A stretch of DNA of 64,000 bases, from positions 2,169,723 through 2,233,722 of the forward strand of contig NZ_KI632509.1 of the NCBI RefSeq assembly GCF_000504245.1, written 5' to 3'. This document shows positions 24,306-33,013 of this stretch, one piece after another; position 1 is the stretch's first letter; each line of letters begins with the position of its first letter. The stretch comes from Haloechinothrix halophila YIM 93223 (GTDB lineage: Bacteria > Actinomycetota > Actinomycetes > Mycobacteriales > Pseudonocardiaceae). Both the position numbers and the translations under genes were made by a program. The notes under the pieces are model-generated. The model was given only the letters and a program-made list of their open reading frames with translations, had not been told where the DNA came from and made no database searches.

Positions 24306-25706
24306 GTGTCGAACGTGCTGCCCTTTACACCTCGCGCGCGCCGGTCGCGGCGCATGCCGCGTCGCGATGACGTGGTGACCTACCAGGTCCGCGTCGAGGT
24401 CACGGAGACGTCGACTTCGCTGTGGCGGGAGCTGGAGCTGGCTTCCGACCTCTTCCTCGACGATGTGCACGCGGTCCTGCAAGTGGCGTTCGGCTGGGCG
24501 GATTCGCACCCGCATCGGTTCGCGTCCGGCCCGAGCTACTACAGTCGGCGCGCTGAGTACTTCCTCACGCCGTTCGAGGTGGACGAGGGTAAGGATGGGG
24601 TACCTGAGTCGCAGGTGCGGCTGGACGAAGTTCTGGCCGAGCGCGACGACACCGTGTTCTACTGCTACGACTTCGGCGACGACTGGCAGCACGTGATCAC
24701 GCTGAACGAGGTGCGCCCTCGTGACGCGGCACAAACGCGAGCGCGCTGCATCGACGGCGAAGGGCCCGATCCGGCAGAAGACTGTGGTGGCGTCCCCAGT
24801 TACGAGCTGCTCGTGGCCGTGAACGATCCGCGGCATGCTGATCACCGCGAGGCGCTGCGGGAGTACGCCAGAGTCTTCGGTGAGGACGCCGACCCGACCG
24901 TATTCGCGCCGTCGGAGTTCGACCTGGACGCGGTCAACGCCGAGCTGACCCGGCTCGCCCTCGACAAACCGGTCTCTGACCTGCCTACCCGGCTACAAGA
25001 GTTGCTTGAATCGGTGCGACTGGCGCCAGCGCGACGCGAGCTGCGGCTGTTGATCAACGATGCCGAGCTCGACAAGCCAGTCTCGGTAGACATCGATGAC
25101 GCGACCAGGTTCGTGCGTCGCTACACCTGGCTGTTGGATCGAGTCGGCAGCGAGGGCATCACGCTGACGTCCGCCGGATACCTACCGCCCGCACACGTCG
25201 AGGCGGCTGTGGCGGATCTCGGGATCGACGAGGAATGGATCGGCAAGGGCAATCGCGAGATCCAGACCACTCCGGTCCTTGAACTACGAGAATCGGCTCG
25301 GCGTGCTGGGCTGCTGCGCACCCAGAAGGGGCGCCTTCTTCGAACGGCCCGTGGCCGTGACCTGGCGACAGATCCGATGGCACTGTGGTTCTATCTCGCT
25401 GAGCGGGTGCCGCCGGAAACCCGCGCCGAATCCCGGGTGCAGGCAGGACTGTTGCTGCTCATCGCTATCGCCGCCAGGTTCACCGACGACGTGAACGCGC
25501 TCGTCGCTGGGTACCTCGGAGCGTTGGGCTGGGTCAATGCCGATCGGCGTCCGCTATCTCCGTTGGACGCCGCGCGGGCCGCGGAGGAGACGGAAGCGGT
25601 CCTGCGGACGCTCGGCGCGTTCGAACAGGCTCCGGGCGCGCCATGGCGGCGACAGCCCAGCGCGGACGCCGTCGCGTTCGCCCGCGCGGCGCTGCGGTCG
25701 TCGTAG
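24306..25706 (+). CDS. Plasmid pRiA4b ORF-3-like protein
   Basis: This protein of about 466 residues has the pRiA4b ORF-3 domain at residues about 20-190: YQVRVEVTETSTSLWREL, LDDVHAVLQVAFGWADSHPH, FYCYDFGDDWQHVITL and CIDGEGPDPAEDCGG. The domain is widespread in bacteria, often near mobile or stress genes, and has no established function. The remaining 270 residues are helical, with no recognised domain. The GTG at 24306 is the best start; its ribosome site is weak and an ATG at 24354 is possible. Confidence 0.85.
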   Translation: MSNVLPFTPRARRSRRMPRRDDVVTYQVRVEVTETSTSLWRELELASDLFLDDVHAVLQVAFGWADSHPHRFASGPSYYSRRAEYFLTPFEVDEGKDGVPESQVRLDEVLAERDDTVFYCYDFGDDWQHVITLNEVRPRDAAQTRARCIDGEGPDPAEDCGGVPSYELLVAVNDPRHADHREALREYARVFGEDADPTVFAPSEFDLDAVNAELTRLALDKPVSDLPTRLQELLESVRLAPARRELRLLINDAELDKPVSVDIDDATRFVRRYTWLLDRVGSEGITLTSAGYLPPAHVEAAVADLGIDEEWIGKGNREIQTTPVLELRESARRAGLLRTQKGRLLRTARGRDLATDPMALWFYLAERVPPETRAESRVQAGLLLLIAIAARFTDDVNALVAGYLGALGWVNADRRPLSPLDAARAAEETEAVLRTLGAFEQAPGAPWRRQPSADAVAFARAALRSS

Positions 25707-25905
25707 CGCCCGCTACCGCCGCGACTGGAGAACCTGCTCCGGTAGTCAAGGCGCGCCAGAGCGGCGCCAGCGGAGCAATGTCTCGCATACCAGACACAAT
25801 GGCGTCATCGCCTGCTGACGCGGCGCGTCCGGCCGAGTGCAATGACCCACATGCCGCAGCGGCGGGCTGCGGCGTAGGGCATGGCATTCGTCAGGAGGTT
25901 CGTTG

Positions 25906-27240
25906 ATGAGTACGAGCGACGTCGCTAGCGTGTCCCGGAAGGCGGTGACCAGCAGATTGCTGCTGGCGACCGTCGCCGGCGCGTTCTTCTTCCTGCTCCC
26001 GGTGCGCTGGGACGGCAGTTGGACGGTGCCGTTCGACATCGTGGTCAGTTCGATCACCGACGGACTGCCGGGGCTGGTCACCTACTACACACTCGCGATC
26101 ATCCTCGGCGCCCTGGCGTTGACCGTCGCGGCCTACACGCCACTGAGCTCTCGCTATGTCTTCGTCGGCTCGTTCCGTGCGTCGTGGCTGATGATCGCGT
26201 TGCGGCTGGCTGGCGCGGCGCTGGCATTGCTGATCGTCACCGAGACCGGGCCGCCGGCACTGCTCGATCCGGGTGTCGGTGGGCTGATGTTCGGCACGCT
26301 GGCCGCGTCGGTGTCGGTGATCGTGCCGATCGGAGCGCTGTTCATCACGTTGTTCGTCGCGTTCGGTGGCCTTGAGCTGGTGGGCACGCTCGCTCGGCCG
26401 ATCATGCGGCCGCTGTTCCGCGTGCCGGGTCGCGCGGCGCTGGACGGAATCGCGTCCTATGTGGGCAGTTACTCTGTCGGTCTGTACGTGACGAACAAGA
26501 TGTATCTTGAGTCGCGCTACTCCGCTCGTGAAGCCGTCGTCATCGCGACCTGCTTCTCCACGGTCAGCCTCGGGTTTTTCGCGGTCGTGGCGTCCACACT
26601 GGACCTACTGCCGTACTTCGGGCTGCTGGTGCTTGTCGTGTCGCTGACGTCGATCCTGCTCGCGGCGGTCCTGTGCCGGATCCCGCCGTTGTCGCGGATC
26701 GCGGATGACTATGTGGGTGAGCCCATCATCGAACCCGAGGTGACGCAGCAGCTGCTGAGCACGGCGGTGCGTGCGGGTCAGCAGCGTGCGGCGAGTTCGG
26801 ACTCCGTGCCGCGCGAGTCCGGACGCGGAATGCTCGACGGCCTGCGACTGGCGATGCTTGTCGTGCCCGCGATCTTGTCGGTCGGTGTCGCCGCGATTGT
26901 GATCGCCAATCACACGCCGGTGTTCGCGTGGTTGGGTGCGCCGCTCGAGCCGGTGATCTCGATGCTGGGCATCCCGGACAGCGGTGTGGTCGCACAGTCG
27001 GCCGTGATCGGCATCAGCGAGATGTTCCTGCCCGCGTTGCTGGCCGTGGACACCGCGCTGGCAGCGAAGTTCTTCGTCGCGGCGTTGTCGCTGACACAGA
27101 TTTTCTTCTTCAGCGCCACCATCCCGTTGCTGCTGTCCCTCGAACTGCCGGTGAAGCTGTGGCACTGCCTGGTGCTGTTCGTACTACGGACGCTGATCGC
27201 GCTTCCGATACTGGCGCTGGCGACCCACCTGCTGTTCTGA
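25906..27240 (+). CDS. YjiH-family membrane protein (nucleoside-recognition/gate domain)
   Basis: This 444-residue integral membrane protein starts at an ATG after AGGAGG. About ten helices are visible, and the gate-domain-like segments GIASYVGSYSVGLYVTNKMY and GVVAQSAVIGISEMFLPALL match the YjiH family. Such proteins are thought to move small solutes, with no substrate proven. Gamma-glutamyltransferase follows after an operator region, so a link to gamma-glutamyl or amino acid uptake is possible but inferred. Confidence 0.85.
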   Translation: MSTSDVASVSRKAVTSRLLLATVAGAFFFLLPVRWDGSWTVPFDIVVSSITDGLPGLVTYYTLAIILGALALTVAAYTPLSSRYVFVGSFRASWLMIALRLAGAALALLIVTETGPPALLDPGVGGLMFGTLAASVSVIVPIGALFITLFVAFGGLELVGTLARPIMRPLFRVPGRAALDGIASYVGSYSVGLYVTNKMYLESRYSAREAVVIATCFSTVSLGFFAVVASTLDLLPYFGLLVLVVSLTSILLAAVLCRIPPLSRIADDYVGEPIIEPEVTQQLLSTAVRAGQQRAASSDSVPRESGRGMLDGLRLAMLVVPAILSVGVAAIVIANHTPVFAWLGAPLEPVISMLGIPDSGVVAQSAVIGISEMFLPALLAVDTALAAKFFVAALSLTQIFFFSATIPLLLSLELPVKLWHCLVLFVLRTLIALPILALATHLLF

Positions 27241-27310
27241 CCGCGACCCAGCAAAGAAGACCAACAAGCCGGATCTGCCGCTGAGCGCGTTAGCGGGAAG
27301 CCGACGCTGA

Positions 27311-27342
27311 ATCGCATGCAATCGTGCGAGATTGCATGCAAT
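27311..27342. promoter_or_regulatory. Twin palindromic operator before gamma-glutamyltransferase
   Basis: Two copies of ATYGCATGCAAT lie at 27311-27322 and 27331-27342, exactly 20 bases apart. The second, ATTGCATGCAAT, is a perfect palindrome. The spacing of two helical turns suggests cooperative dimers. A GntR regulator is encoded downstream of the controlled gene and is the obvious candidate protein. Confidence 0.65.
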
Positions 27343-27345
27343 AAT
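27340..27345 (+). promoter_or_regulatory. Candidate -10 element (AATAAT), leaderless start
   Basis: AATAAT overlaps the second operator and ends 7 bases before the ATG at 27353. No ribosome site precedes that ATG. A transcript starting at or next to the ATG would be leaderless, which is common in actinobacteria. Inferred. Confidence 0.4.
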
Positions 27346-27352
27346 GCCCGTC

Positions 27353-29131
27353 ATGTCGACGTGGGATGTGCCAGCGAAGCCGACCCTACGAGGCCACTAC
27401 GGGATGGTGGCCTCGACGCACTGGCTCGCGACCGCGAGCGCGCAGAGCGTGCTGGAGCGGGGAGGAAACGCCTTCGACGCGGCGGTGGCGGGGGCCTTCG
27501 TCCTGCACGTGGCCGAGCCGCATCTCAATGGTCCCGGCGGGGACCTGGTGGCGCTCATTTCCCTGGATGGCGGCGACGGTCCGGTCGTGGTCGGTGGGCA
27601 AGGCCCGGCTCCTGCGGGGGCGACCGTGGCACACATGCGCGCGGAGGGTCTGGACTCGGTACCGGGGTCGGGTGCGTTGGCCGCGGCGTTGCCGGGCTCG
27701 GTCGTCGCCCTGTTCGGGCTCTTGCGTGATCACGGTACCTGGGAGTTGCCGGACGTCCTTCAGTACGCGATCGACTACGCCGTCGCGGGTGTGCCCGCCG
27801 CGCCGAGCCTATGTTCCGTCCTGGAAACCGTGACGGAGCTGTTTACCCGGAGTTGGCCGACCTCGCGAGCGATGTGGCTGCCTTCCGGACGTCCACCGGC
27901 GCCCGGTGATCGCATCGTCAATCCGGTGTACGCGCGCACTCTGGAGCGCCTCGCGAGAGTGGGATCGGCGGGCAGTTCCCGCGAGGAACGGATCACGTGT
28001 GCCATCGAAGAGTGGCAGAGTGGTTTCGTCGCACGGGCGATCGATGAGTTCGTGAAGACCCCACACGAGCACTCGGACGGCGCTGATCACGCCGGCGTCA
28101 TCCGTGAATCCGATCTGCGCGCCGTCCAGCCGTCGTACGAAGATGCCGTGGATCTGCGGTTCCGCGACGTTACTGTGCACAAGGCTGGCATCTGGTCCTC
28201 GGGTCCCGTCCTCCTGCAGACCCTGGCGATACTGGACCATTTCCCCGATGACGATCTCGACCCCTCCACCGCGCGGGGAATCCACACGATCACGGAGGCG
28301 ATGAAGCTCGCGTTCGCCGATCGCGAGGCCTACTACGGATGGCGCGACAGTGTTCCGATCGAGCGACTGCTCGATCCGGACTACATCGCGTCGCGTGCGC
28401 GGATGATTGGGCCGGAGGCGTCGATGCGGTGGCGGCCCGGCGTGCCAGACGGCGGCGAGCCCTTCGTCCCGCCGTTGCGAACCGATGTCGACCTGCGCGC
28501 CGTTGGTGTCGGCGAGCCGACCGTACGAGCGTCAGGCGAAACACGAGGAGACACCTGCCACCTCGCTGTCGTCGACCGGCACGGCAACTTCGTCAGCGCG
28601 ACCCCGTCCGGTGGCTGGCTGCAGTCGTCGCCCACCATTCCTGAGCTGGGGTTCTGCCTCGGGACGCGCCTGCAGATGATGTGGCTCGATCCGGCGGCTC
28701 CGTCGGCGCTGCAGCCAGGGGAGCGGCCTCGTACCACGTTGTCGCCGACGCTGATCAGCCGTGACGGCATCACGATCGAGGCGGTTGGTACGCCAGGTGG
28801 CGACCAGCAGGACCAATGGCAGTTGCCGTATCTACTCCGCAGATACATCCAAGGAAGTGCGATGCAGGACGCCATCGACGCACCGACGTTCCATACGACC
28901 CACCTGCCGAGCTCCTTCTGGCCACGTCAGTGGACGCCAGGTGGTCTCGTGCTGGAGGATCGATTGCCGCCGGAGGTGGTTAGTGACCTTCGGGACCGTG
29001 GGCACCACGTCACGCTTTCCGGCGCGTGGTCGCTAGGCCGACTGTCCGCCGTCGCCCGTGATCCGGCGACGAGTGAGCTGTTCGGGGCGGCTAACCCGCG
29101 CGGCCGCCAAGGGTATGCGGTCGGTCGATAA
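27353..29131 (+). CDS. Gamma-glutamyltransferase family protein
   Basis: This protein of about 592 residues belongs to the GGT Ntn-hydrolase family. The autoprocessing and nucleophile motif is GDTCHLAVVD, where the Thr becomes the new N-terminus of the small subunit, followed by SATPSGGWLQSS and ERPRTTLSPTL. N-terminal ERGGNAFDAAVAGAFVLHV and GPGGDLVAL also fit. These enzymes hydrolyse or transfer gamma-glutamyl groups from glutathione and similar compounds. No signal peptide is visible, so it is probably cytoplasmic. The ATG at 27353 is chosen because earlier ATGs lie in the operator. The GntR gene follows after 68 bases. Confidence 0.9.
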   Translation: MSTWDVPAKPTLRGHYGMVASTHWLATASAQSVLERGGNAFDAAVAGAFVLHVAEPHLNGPGGDLVALISLDGGDGPVVVGGQGPAPAGATVAHMRAEGLDSVPGSGALAAALPGSVVALFGLLRDHGTWELPDVLQYAIDYAVAGVPAAPSLCSVLETVTELFTRSWPTSRAMWLPSGRPPAPGDRIVNPVYARTLERLARVGSAGSSREERITCAIEEWQSGFVARAIDEFVKTPHEHSDGADHAGVIRESDLRAVQPSYEDAVDLRFRDVTVHKAGIWSSGPVLLQTLAILDHFPDDDLDPSTARGIHTITEAMKLAFADREAYYGWRDSVPIERLLDPDYIASRARMIGPEASMRWRPGVPDGGEPFVPPLRTDVDLRAVGVGEPTVRASGETRGDTCHLAVVDRHGNFVSATPSGGWLQSSPTIPELGFCLGTRLQMMWLDPAAPSALQPGERPRTTLSPTLISRDGITIEAVGTPGGDQQDQWQLPYLLRRYIQGSAMQDAIDAPTFHTTHLPSSFWPRQWTPGGLVLEDRLPPEVVSDLRDRGHHVTLSGAWSLGRLSAVARDPATSELFGAANPRGRQGYAVGR

Positions 29132-29199
29132 CGGATACCCGGGCGTTGACCGGATCCTCGACTCCGGTCACGCCCCGCCAACCGGTAGGAAGGCCGTTC

Positions 29200-29913
29200 A
29201 TGGTTGATGCCGAGGCGAACGCGACGTCCGCGAGCAGCGTCCCCCAGCGCTCGCACGTCGTCGAGTATCTGACGACATCGCTGGGTGACCGGATCGCCAA
29301 CAACGAGTTCGAGATTGGCACCTGGATTAGGCAGGAGAAGCTGGCGAAGGAGTATGGCGTCAGCCGTACCCCGGTGAGTCTCGCGCTCAGCAAGCTCGAA
29401 GCGATGGGCACCGTGGAGCGCATCGCCAACCGTGGGTTCCGGGTGCGCTATCCCTCGCTGCTCGACATCATCGAGGTCACGGAGGTACGCGGTGTCCTTG
29501 AGGGGCATGCGGCCTTTCGCGCCGCGACACGTATCACCGAACCACAGATGACGGAGCTGCGGTCAGCGATCGAGAGCTTCCGGCAGGTGACCGAGATGGC
29601 CAAGCACGGCGAGAGCGGAGCCAGGGAACTGTGGCAGCGGGCCAACAGCGGCTTCCACAAGACGATCTTTGACGCCGCTGGCAATGCCCAGCTCGAGAAA
29701 TCCGCCGAGATGCTCCATCACCGGCTGCCGCGCAACGTCACCTGGCTGGCGCTGGGGTCTGATCCCCGTTTGCTGACGCAGAACGCCGATGAGCACGAGA
29801 ACATCGCCGAGGCTATCGGCAGGCGTGACGCTGATAAGGCACGCGATCTCACCGTCGCGCATATGGATACCGCGCGCGAGCTCATCTCGGCACATCTCGA
29901 CGCTCGCCGCTGA
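29200..29913 (+). CDS. GntR-family regulator with FCD domain
   Basis: This 237-residue regulator starts at an ATG after AGGAAGG. The GntR winged helix covers about residues 20-85 (RQEKLAKEYGVSRTPVSLAL, then GTVERIANRGFRVR). The C-terminal FCD helical domain (residues about 95-230) includes the usual metal/ligand His positions (NSGFHKTIF, MLHHRL, DEHENI). It sits immediately downstream of the GGT gene and probably controls it through the twin ATYGCATGCAAT palindromes. The ligand is unknown. Confidence 0.9.
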   Translation: MVDAEANATSASSVPQRSHVVEYLTTSLGDRIANNEFEIGTWIRQEKLAKEYGVSRTPVSLALSKLEAMGTVERIANRGFRVRYPSLLDIIEVTEVRGVLEGHAAFRAATRITEPQMTELRSAIESFRQVTEMAKHGESGARELWQRANSGFHKTIFDAAGNAQLEKSAEMLHHRLPRNVTWLALGSDPRLLTQNADEHENIAEAIGRRDADKARDLTVAHMDTARELISAHLDARR

Positions 29914-29957
29914 CGCCGAACCGGCACCGGTCGGCGCGGTCTGCCATCCTCGATGCC

Positions 29958-30515
29958 ATGACGACGGTAGCGATCATCGGAGACGGTCCAGCGGGTCTGA
30001 GCGCGGCCCTGTTCCTGGCGAAGAACGGGCATCAGGCGATCGTCTATGGCCAGGACAAGACGGCGATGCACTTCGCCCAGCTGCACAACTATCTGGGCAT
30101 CGACAACATGGGCGGCACCGACTTCCAGACCGCGGCGCGTGCCCAGGTCGCCGGTTTCGGTGCCAACCTCCTCGATGCACAGGTGGAGACGGTCACGCAC
30201 CAGGACGGCCGCTTTACCGTTCACGCAGGTGACGACGCCCGCGAGGCGGACTACGTCATCCTCGCGGGCGCCAAGGCGGCACGGCGGCTCGCCGAGCAAC
30301 TGGGTGTGGATCTCACCGACGACCGCGCGCGGGTCGATACCGAGAACCGGACGAATATCGACCGCGTGTACGCGGTGGGCAGGCTCGCGCGGGGCAACCG
30401 CAGTCAGGCGATCATCTCCGCGGGTGCGGGCGCGGTCGCCGCGCTCGACATCCTGTCCCGGGAAGAGGGCAAGGACGTCCACGATTGGGACACGCCACCC
30501 AAAGAGGGCGAGTAG
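29958..30515 (+). CDS. Half-size thioredoxin-reductase-like FAD protein
   Basis: This 185-residue flavoprotein has the FAD Rossmann motif GDGPAGLSAALFLAK near its N-terminus and a C-terminal FAD-binding ATG-like segment (VYAVGRLARGNRSQAIISAG). It is about half the length of thioredoxin reductase: the inserted NADPH domain is missing and there is no cysteine at all, so dithiol exchange is impossible. Its electron donor must be another protein or a small molecule. Similar short forms occur in actinobacteria and haloarchaea without an assigned role. Confidence 0.8.
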   Translation: MTTVAIIGDGPAGLSAALFLAKNGHQAIVYGQDKTAMHFAQLHNYLGIDNMGGTDFQTAARAQVAGFGANLLDAQVETVTHQDGRFTVHAGDDAREADYVILAGAKAARRLAEQLGVDLTDDRARVDTENRTNIDRVYAVGRLARGNRSQAIISAGAGAVAALDILSREEGKDVHDWDTPPKEGE

Positions 30516-30519
30516 CGGA

Positions 30520-30551
30520 TTGGGGTGACCCGTGGCGATGGGTCACCCCAA
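30520..30551. terminator. Bidirectional terminator hairpin
   Basis: A perfect 12-bp stem (TTGGGGTGACCC / GGGTCACCCCAA) with an 8-base loop lies between the convergent FAD-protein and ACT-like genes, 5 bases after the first stop. The ends carry AA/TT, so it can act both ways. Confidence 0.8.
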
Positions 30552-30580
30552 CAGCTCGGCATCACGCCACTCGGGCGGCG

Positions 30581-30859
30581 CTACACCAGCTCGGAGGAGA
30601 CGACCGACGGCAGGTCGCGGAGGTGGTCGAGCAGCAGCTCGATGTCGTCGTTGGTGACCATGACGGTGCAGACCATGCTGCTCTCCGGCACGCCGTCGCG
30701 GACGTCGACGGACAGGTCATGGACCTTGAAGCCCCGCTGCTGCAGCGTCGAGACGAGCGTGAGTATCCCGTCGGTGCCGCCGGTGAAGTAGGTGGCGATG
30801 CGGCGACGGGCCAGGAACGACGGCGTGCGATACGGCGAATAGGCGGCTGAGAGGGACAT
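30581..30859 (-). CDS. Small ACT-like protein
   Basis: This 92-residue protein starts at an ATG after GGAG. From residue 20 on it has the beta-alpha-beta-beta-alpha-beta pattern of ACT domains, like small acetolactate synthase subunits (RRIATYFTGGTDGILTLVST, LQQRGFKVHDLSVDV, MVCTVMVTNDDIELLLDHLR). No ilvB is adjacent, so it may be a stand-alone amino-acid-binding regulator. The assignment rests on pattern only. A strong hairpin lies in its leader. Confidence 0.6.
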   Translation of the reverse strand: MSLSAAYSPYRTPSFLARRRIATYFTGGTDGILTLVSTLQQRGFKVHDLSVDVRDGVPESSMVCTVMVTNDDIELLLDHLRDLPSVVSSELV

Positions 30860-30942
30860 AGCGGATCTCCACGGTTAAGGAACCAACGGGGGATCGGGCC
30901 AGGTCCCGAGAGGATGTCCACGTGTCCGCGGTCGACAGCGCT

Positions 30943-30974
30943 GCGCGCCAGCGACCTGGGTTCAGCTGGCGCGC
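30943..30974 (-). promoter_or_regulatory. Leader hairpin upstream of the ACT-like gene
   Basis: A perfect 10-bp stem (GCGCGCCAGC / GCTGGCGCGC) with a 12-base loop lies 84 bases upstream of the start codon. It could be a leader structure of an attenuator type or simply a GC-rich palindrome. No leader peptide was found. Confidence 0.35.
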
Positions 30975-31153
30975 CTCAGTACTACTCGCCTCGGAGTCGT
31001 GTAGCGCGGCATGGGGTCAGGCTAACACGACACCGACCACGGCAGCTCGGTCCTCGGCGACAAGATCGCGTTGGCTGAGAAGAGGACCGGAATCCCGGCC
31101 GTCGTTCCGGCGATTCGACGTCTCGACTCCGCCGTTTGGCGGAATGAGCGACG

Positions 31154-32011
31154 GTGCTTAGACTGCCTGTCGTGCAGAAGCTGGGCGAATTGCTGAAGCC
31201 GCATCGACGTCGGAGTGAGGTAGCGACTGGCTCGTCGCTGTCGCTGCGAAGCGCGGCGCTGTCCGACGTCGGCATCGTACGCAGCAATAACGAGGACTCC
31301 GCGTATGCGGGCTCGGCGCTGATCGCCGTCGCGGACGGCGTCGGAGGCCATGCGTATGGCGAGGTGGCGAGCTCAGTCGCTATCACGACCCTGGCTGCCC
31401 TCGATGGTGATATCGCTGGCGAGGAATTGGTCTATACGCTGGCGAACTCGGCGCAGGCCGCCAACGAGCGCATGGCCGACATGATCGTGGAACGGCCCGA
31501 ACTACACGGGATGGGCACCACGCTCACCGCGCTGCTGTGCTCGACCGGCAACCGGCTCGGCGTGGTGCACATCGGCGACTCGCGGGCATACCGGTTGCGT
31601 GACGGCGCGCTGCGGCAACTCACCACCGATCACACCCTCGTGCAGTCGCTGGTCAGTGCTGGAAAGATCAGTGCGGAGGAGGCGGCGGCCGACCCTCGGC
31701 GCTCCCTGATCCTGCGTGCGCTCGATGGGTGCGGCGCCGCTCACTTCGACCTGTCGGTGTTCAGGGTTGTTCCCGGCGATCGCTATCTGGTGTGCAGCGA
31801 CGGCGTGTCCGACGTCCTCACCGAGGAGGAGATCACCGAGAAGCTGAGCGTGGGATCGTCGGCGGATGCCGTCGCGTCGCTCGTCGCGTCCGCGCTGGAG
31901 GCAGGGTCATCGGACAACGTCACGTGCGTCGTCGCTGACGCCGTCGAAGGACATCCGGAACCGTCGACGGCACCCGTTTCGGTCGGCGCGGTCGAGGACT
32001 GGCACGGGTAG
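31154..32011 (+). CDS. PP2C-family Ser/Thr protein phosphatase
   Basis: This 285-residue protein is a compact PP2C catalytic domain with its metal-binding motifs in order: VRSNNEDS, ADGVGGHAYGE, GMGTTLTAL, IGDSRAYRLR, CSDGVSDVL and SSDNVTCVV. It should remove phosphate from Ser/Thr of proteins in the cytoplasm, using two metal ions. It lacks the C-terminal membrane segment of mycobacterial PstP, and no kinase is adjacent. The GTG at 31154 has no clear ribosome site; a GTG six codons later is possible. Confidence 0.93.
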   Translation: MLRLPVVQKLGELLKPHRRRSEVATGSSLSLRSAALSDVGIVRSNNEDSAYAGSALIAVADGVGGHAYGEVASSVAITTLAALDGDIAGEELVYTLANSAQAANERMADMIVERPELHGMGTTLTALLCSTGNRLGVVHIGDSRAYRLRDGALRQLTTDHTLVQSLVSAGKISAEEAAADPRRSLILRALDGCGAAHFDLSVFRVVPGDRYLVCSDGVSDVLTEEEITEKLSVGSSADAVASLVASALEAGSSDNVTCVVADAVEGHPEPSTAPVSVGAVEDWHG

Positions 32012-32067
32012 GACCGCGGAGCGATCCATCACCAGGCCCGCGACTGTACGTGCTGAATTGGTGGCCG

Positions 32068-32349
32068 TTAGCTGTCGATACCGAGCGAGAACGCCGCTTC
32101 GAGGTCGTGCTTGGAGTAGGTGCGGAACGCGATGTGGGTCTCGGTCGACTGAACGCCGTCCACCTTGTTCACTCGTCCAGGGATGACTTGGGCCAGTTCC
32201 TCATGCTCGTGCACGCGGACGATCGCGACGATGTCGAACTCGCCGGTCACGGAGAAGACCTCGCTGACGCCGTCGAGGTCGGCCAGTGACTCCGCGACCT
32301 CGGGGATCCGGTCCGTGTCAGCGTGGATGAGCACGATTGCGGTGATCAC
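32068..32349 (-). CDS. Lrp/AsnC ligand-binding (RAM) domain protein
   Basis: This 93-residue protein is a stand-alone RAM domain (AIVLIHADTDRIPEVAESLA, GVSEVFSVTGEFDIVAIVRV, VDGVQSTETHIAF). The DNA-binding part of Lrp/AsnC proteins is absent. In actinobacteria such short forms are common next to cytochrome or anthranilate genes and probably sense amino acids as oligomers. It is convergent with the phosphatase gene. Confidence 0.9.
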   Translation of the reverse strand: MITAIVLIHADTDRIPEVAESLADLDGVSEVFSVTGEFDIVAIVRVHEHEELAQVIPGRVNKVDGVQSTETHIAFRTYSKHDLEAAFSLGIDS

Positions 32350-32442
32350 GGGGCACTCCTTGGTCCGGGTCGCGGTCAGCGGCCACCTTACCTACGTAGC
32401 CGGTCACCGCATGTCACCCATCGGTGAACGAGTGCTGTCGGC

Positions 32443-32889
32443 TCACCACGTGATCTGAACGTGGTCCCTCGGCTCCAGTTCGGCGAAGAACTTCTTGGCC
32501 GCCGCGTGCCGCAGTCGCACGCAGCCGTGCGACCCACGCTCGATGTTGCCTTCATGAATGGCGTGACCGTTGTTGGTGAAGAACACCGAATAGGGCATTG
32601 GTGCGTCGTAGGTCTGGCTCCAGTGGTCCCTGTTCTTCCACGTCACGTGGAACATGCCGGTCGGGGTCTCGTACCCAGGCTTTCCGGAGGACATCGGCAC
32701 CGGGCCGTAGGTCACCTCGCCGTTCGACATCAACCAGGCCTGGCTGGAGCTGAGGTCGAGACAGGCGTCGGCGCGGGCGCCGCACGGCGTGCCGTCGTGG
32801 GCCTGCGCCGCGGGACTCGCGAACGAGGTTGCTCCTGCCGTGAGGGCGACAGCGGCTACGGTGGTTCCGATCTTGCTGAGCATTCCCAT
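32443..32889 (-). CDS. L,D-transpeptidase (YkuD domain), secreted
   Basis: This 148-residue protein has a signal peptide (residues about 1-30, ending near SPAAQA) and a YkuD domain. The catalytic motif is H-x-n-SHGCVRL, with AIHEGNIERGSHGCVRL holding the nucleophile Cys. The preceding VFFTNNGHAIHE is also typical. It lacks the Ig-like domains of mycobacterial Ldt enzymes, so it is a minimal form. It should act outside the membrane on peptidoglycan, making 3-3 cross-links or attaching proteins. The ATG at 32889 follows AAGG. The two-gene ATP-grasp operon lies upstream on the same strand, 124 bases away. Confidence 0.9.
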   Translation of the reverse strand: MGMLSKIGTTVAAVALTAGATSFASPAAQAHDGTPCGARADACLDLSSSQAWLMSNGEVTYGPVPMSSGKPGYETPTGMFHVTWKNRDHWSQTYDAPMPYSVFFTNNGHAIHEGNIERGSHGCVRLRHAAAKKFFAELEPRDHVQITW

Positions 32890-33013
32890 GATGGCCTTCT
32901 CTCTGGTTTGCGGAGAAAGGTTCACTCATGGTGTAGACCAGCTGCGAGAGCAGTAAACGCTGCCCTGTCCGGTATGTCGGAAGTATCCCGATACGGGAGG
33001 GGTGGTTTCGCTG

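Noticed and set aside
30896-30907. GGGCCAGGTCCC considered as a Dos box
   Set aside because: The arms are only 2 bases apart; Dos boxes need a 4-base centre.
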